Of a stretch of DNA of 8,047 nucleotides, positions 6,717-8,047 are shown one piece after another. The notes under the pieces were generated by a model. The model saw nothing but the letters and a program-made list of their open reading frames with translations, had not been told where the DNA came from and searched no databases. Location of the stretch: positions 1-8,047 of the forward strand of contig JASBTC010000358.1 in the NCBI GenBank assembly GCA_030148625.1, in the 5' to 3' direction. How positions within the stretch are numbered: position 1 is the stretch's first letter; each line of letters begins with the position of its first letter. The DNA comes from Sphingobium sp. Its GTDB lineage: Bacteria > Pseudomonadota > Alphaproteobacteria > Sphingomonadales > Sphingomonadaceae. The position numbers and the translations under genes are program-made.

Positions 6717-8047
6717 ATGGCTGGCAGTTATCCGGCGCTTCACCTGTTCGTTGCCGGCGAATGGATCGGCGCGGAGGCGCGCGACACTGCGCTTGTGCTC
6801 GACCCGGCGACCGGCGAAACACTGGGCGCGCTGCCGATGGCGACCATGGCCGATCTCGACCGCGCCGCCGATGCCGCGGCAAAGGGTTTTCGCGCGTGGC
6901 GCGACACGCCGGTGATGGAACGCTACGCGATCCTGCGCCGCGCCGCGTCGCTGATGCGCGAACGGATCGAGGAAAATGCGCAGACGCTAACCCGCGAACA
7001 GGGCAAGCCGATCGCCCAGTCGCGTGTCGAACTGTCATCCTCCGCCGATTATTTCGACTGGTATGCGGAGGAAGCGCGGCGCGCCTATGGCCGGCTGATC
7101 CCGGCGCGTCCGGGCATGGCGATGCTCGCCGCGCTGCGCGAGCCGGTCGGCGTGGTCGCAGCCTTCGCACCCTGGAATTTTCCGGCGAGCCAGGTCGCGC
7201 GCAAGCTGGCGCCCGCATTGGCCGCGGGCTGCCCGTGCATCGTCAAACCGTCCGAAGAGACGCCCGGCGCCGCGCTGGCGCTGGCGCGCGCGCTCGACGA
7301 TGCCGGCCTGCCAAAGGGCGTGCTGAGCATGGTCTTCGGCGTGCCCGCGGAAATCTCGGCACATCTCATCGCGCATCCCGACATCCGCAAACTCTCCTTC
7401 ACCGGTTCGACCGCGGTCGGCCGGCTGATCGCGCGCCAAGCGGGCGAGCATCTCAAGCGGGTCACGCTCGAACTGGGCGGCCATGCGCCCGTCATCATCT
7501 GCGACGACGCCGATATCGAGCGCGTGGCGAAAGCGAGCGTGCTCGCCAAGTTCCGCAATGCCGGCCAGGTCTGTACCTCGCCGACCCGCTTCCTGGTGCA
7601 GGACGGCGTGCATGACCGCTTCATCGCGGGCTTTGCGCAGGCGATGGCGGCAATGCGGATCGGCAACGGGCTGGATGCCGCGAACGATATGGGGCCGATG
7701 ATCAATGCGCGCCGCGAACAGGCGGTCGGCGCGCTGATCGACGATGCAGTGGCGCAGGGTGGCCGGCTGGTCGCCGGTGGCGAGCGGCTGTTCAACGCCG
7801 GGCATTTTCGAGCGCCCGCACTGATCGCCGATGTGCCGCTGTCGGCGCAGGCGATGCATGACGAGTCGTTCGGGCCGGTCGCATTCACCCGTCGCTTCAC
7901 CGCGATCGAGGATGCGATCGTCGAGGCCAATCGACTGCCCTATGGTCTGGCCGCCTATGCCTTTACCCGGGATCGCGACCGCGCCGCGCAGATCCGCCAC
8001 GAGGTCGAAAGCGGGATGATCGGCCTCAACAGCTTCAGCCTGACCTG
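6717..8047 (+). CDS. Succinate-semialdehyde dehydrogenase-type aldehyde dehydrogenase (partial, C-terminus beyond window)
   Basis: The first 443 residues of an NAD(P)-dependent aldehyde dehydrogenase, expected to oxidise the semialdehyde made by the preceding aminotransferase to an acid. Core motifs are all present: APWNFPAS (151-158, Asn154), IVKPSEETP (175-183, cofactor-binding Lys177), FTGSTAVGR (228-236, nucleotide-binding glycine motif), LELGGHAP (251-258, general base Glu252), NAGQVCTSPTRF (281-292, nucleophile Cys286) and DESFGPVAF (382-390, Glu383 for NAD ribose). NRLPYGLAAYAFT and GMIGLN near the end match the SSADH-like subgroup. The family norm is about 475-490 residues, so roughly 35-45 are missing. 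The Cys region differs from the GQRCMA type of CoA-acylating methylmalonate-semialdehyde dehydrogenase, so a free acid is the likelier product. The gene starts 2 bp after the aminotransferase stop with no clear Shine-Dalgarno sequence, which suggests coupled translation. The exact aldehyde is inference. Confidence 0.92.
   Translation, partial: MAGSYPALHLFVAGEWIGAEARDTALVLDPATGETLGALPMATMADLDRAADAAAKGFRAWRDTPVMERYAILRRAASLMRERIEENAQTLTREQGKPIAQSRVELSSSADYFDWYAEEARRAYGRLIPARPGMAMLAALREPVGVVAAFAPWNFPASQVARKLAPALAAGCPCIVKPSEETPGAALALARALDDAGLPKGVLSMVFGVPAEISAHLIAHPDIRKLSFTGSTAVGRLIARQAGEHLKRVTLELGGHAPVIICDDADIERVAKASVLAKFRNAGQVCTSPTRFLVQDGVHDRFIAGFAQAMAAMRIGNGLDAANDMGPMINARREQAVGALIDDAVAQGGRLVAGGERLFNAGHFRAPALIADVPLSAQAMHDESFGPVAFTRRFTAIEDAIVEANRLPYGLAAYAFTRDRDRAAQIRHEVESGMIGLNSFSLT

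Noticed and set aside
7035..8000. 321-codon minus-strand open frame antisense to the aldehyde dehydrogenase
   Set aside because: The opposite strand carries all aldehyde dehydrogenase catalytic motifs. The antisense product is compositionally biased with no domain.

Overview
The window is gene-dense, GC-rich DNA whose codon use and composition (third positions mostly G or C, many CGATCG-type words) suit an alphaproteobacterium, most likely a sphingomonad. That placement is an impression from the sequence, not a phylogenetic result. It holds six protein genes in two divergent units that look like one catabolic locus. No RNA genes, insertion sequences or CRISPR arrays are visible.

Minus-strand unit, read from about 5292 down to 1: an exported YtcJ-type amidohydrolase (3535-5292); a 67-bp gap with a perfect 26-bp palindrome; a cytoplasmic Ntn-hydrolase of the C45 / 6-aminopenicillanic acid acyltransferase family (2331-3467); a family 5 extracellular solute-binding protein (782-2338); and a DppB-type inner-membrane permease (1-785, cut by the window edge). 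The last three overlap by 8 and 4 bp and are almost certainly co-transcribed.

Plus-strand unit: a class III omega-amino acid:pyruvate aminotransferase (5386-6714), followed 2 bp later by an NAD(P)-dependent aldehyde dehydrogenase of the succinate-semialdehyde dehydrogenase type (6717-8047, cut by the window edge). The units diverge from a 93-bp region (5293-5385).

The genes fit one route, which is inference: the periplasmic amidohydrolase trims an amide; the peptide-type ABC transporter imports the conjugate; the C45 hydrolase cleaves an amide bond and releases an omega-amino acid or amine; the aminotransferase makes the semialdehyde; and the dehydrogenase oxidises it to an acid. C45 relatives such as Drosophila Tan cleave beta-alanyl amides, which makes a beta-alanyl or gamma-aminobutyryl amide a reasonable guess for the substrate.

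The most striking non-coding signal is a pair of 24-bp palindromic sites, one in each of the two true intergenic gaps. They agree at 16 of 24 positions and share TGT...ACA ends and the CTT / GAAAA core. They look like operators for one regulator, which is not encoded in the window.
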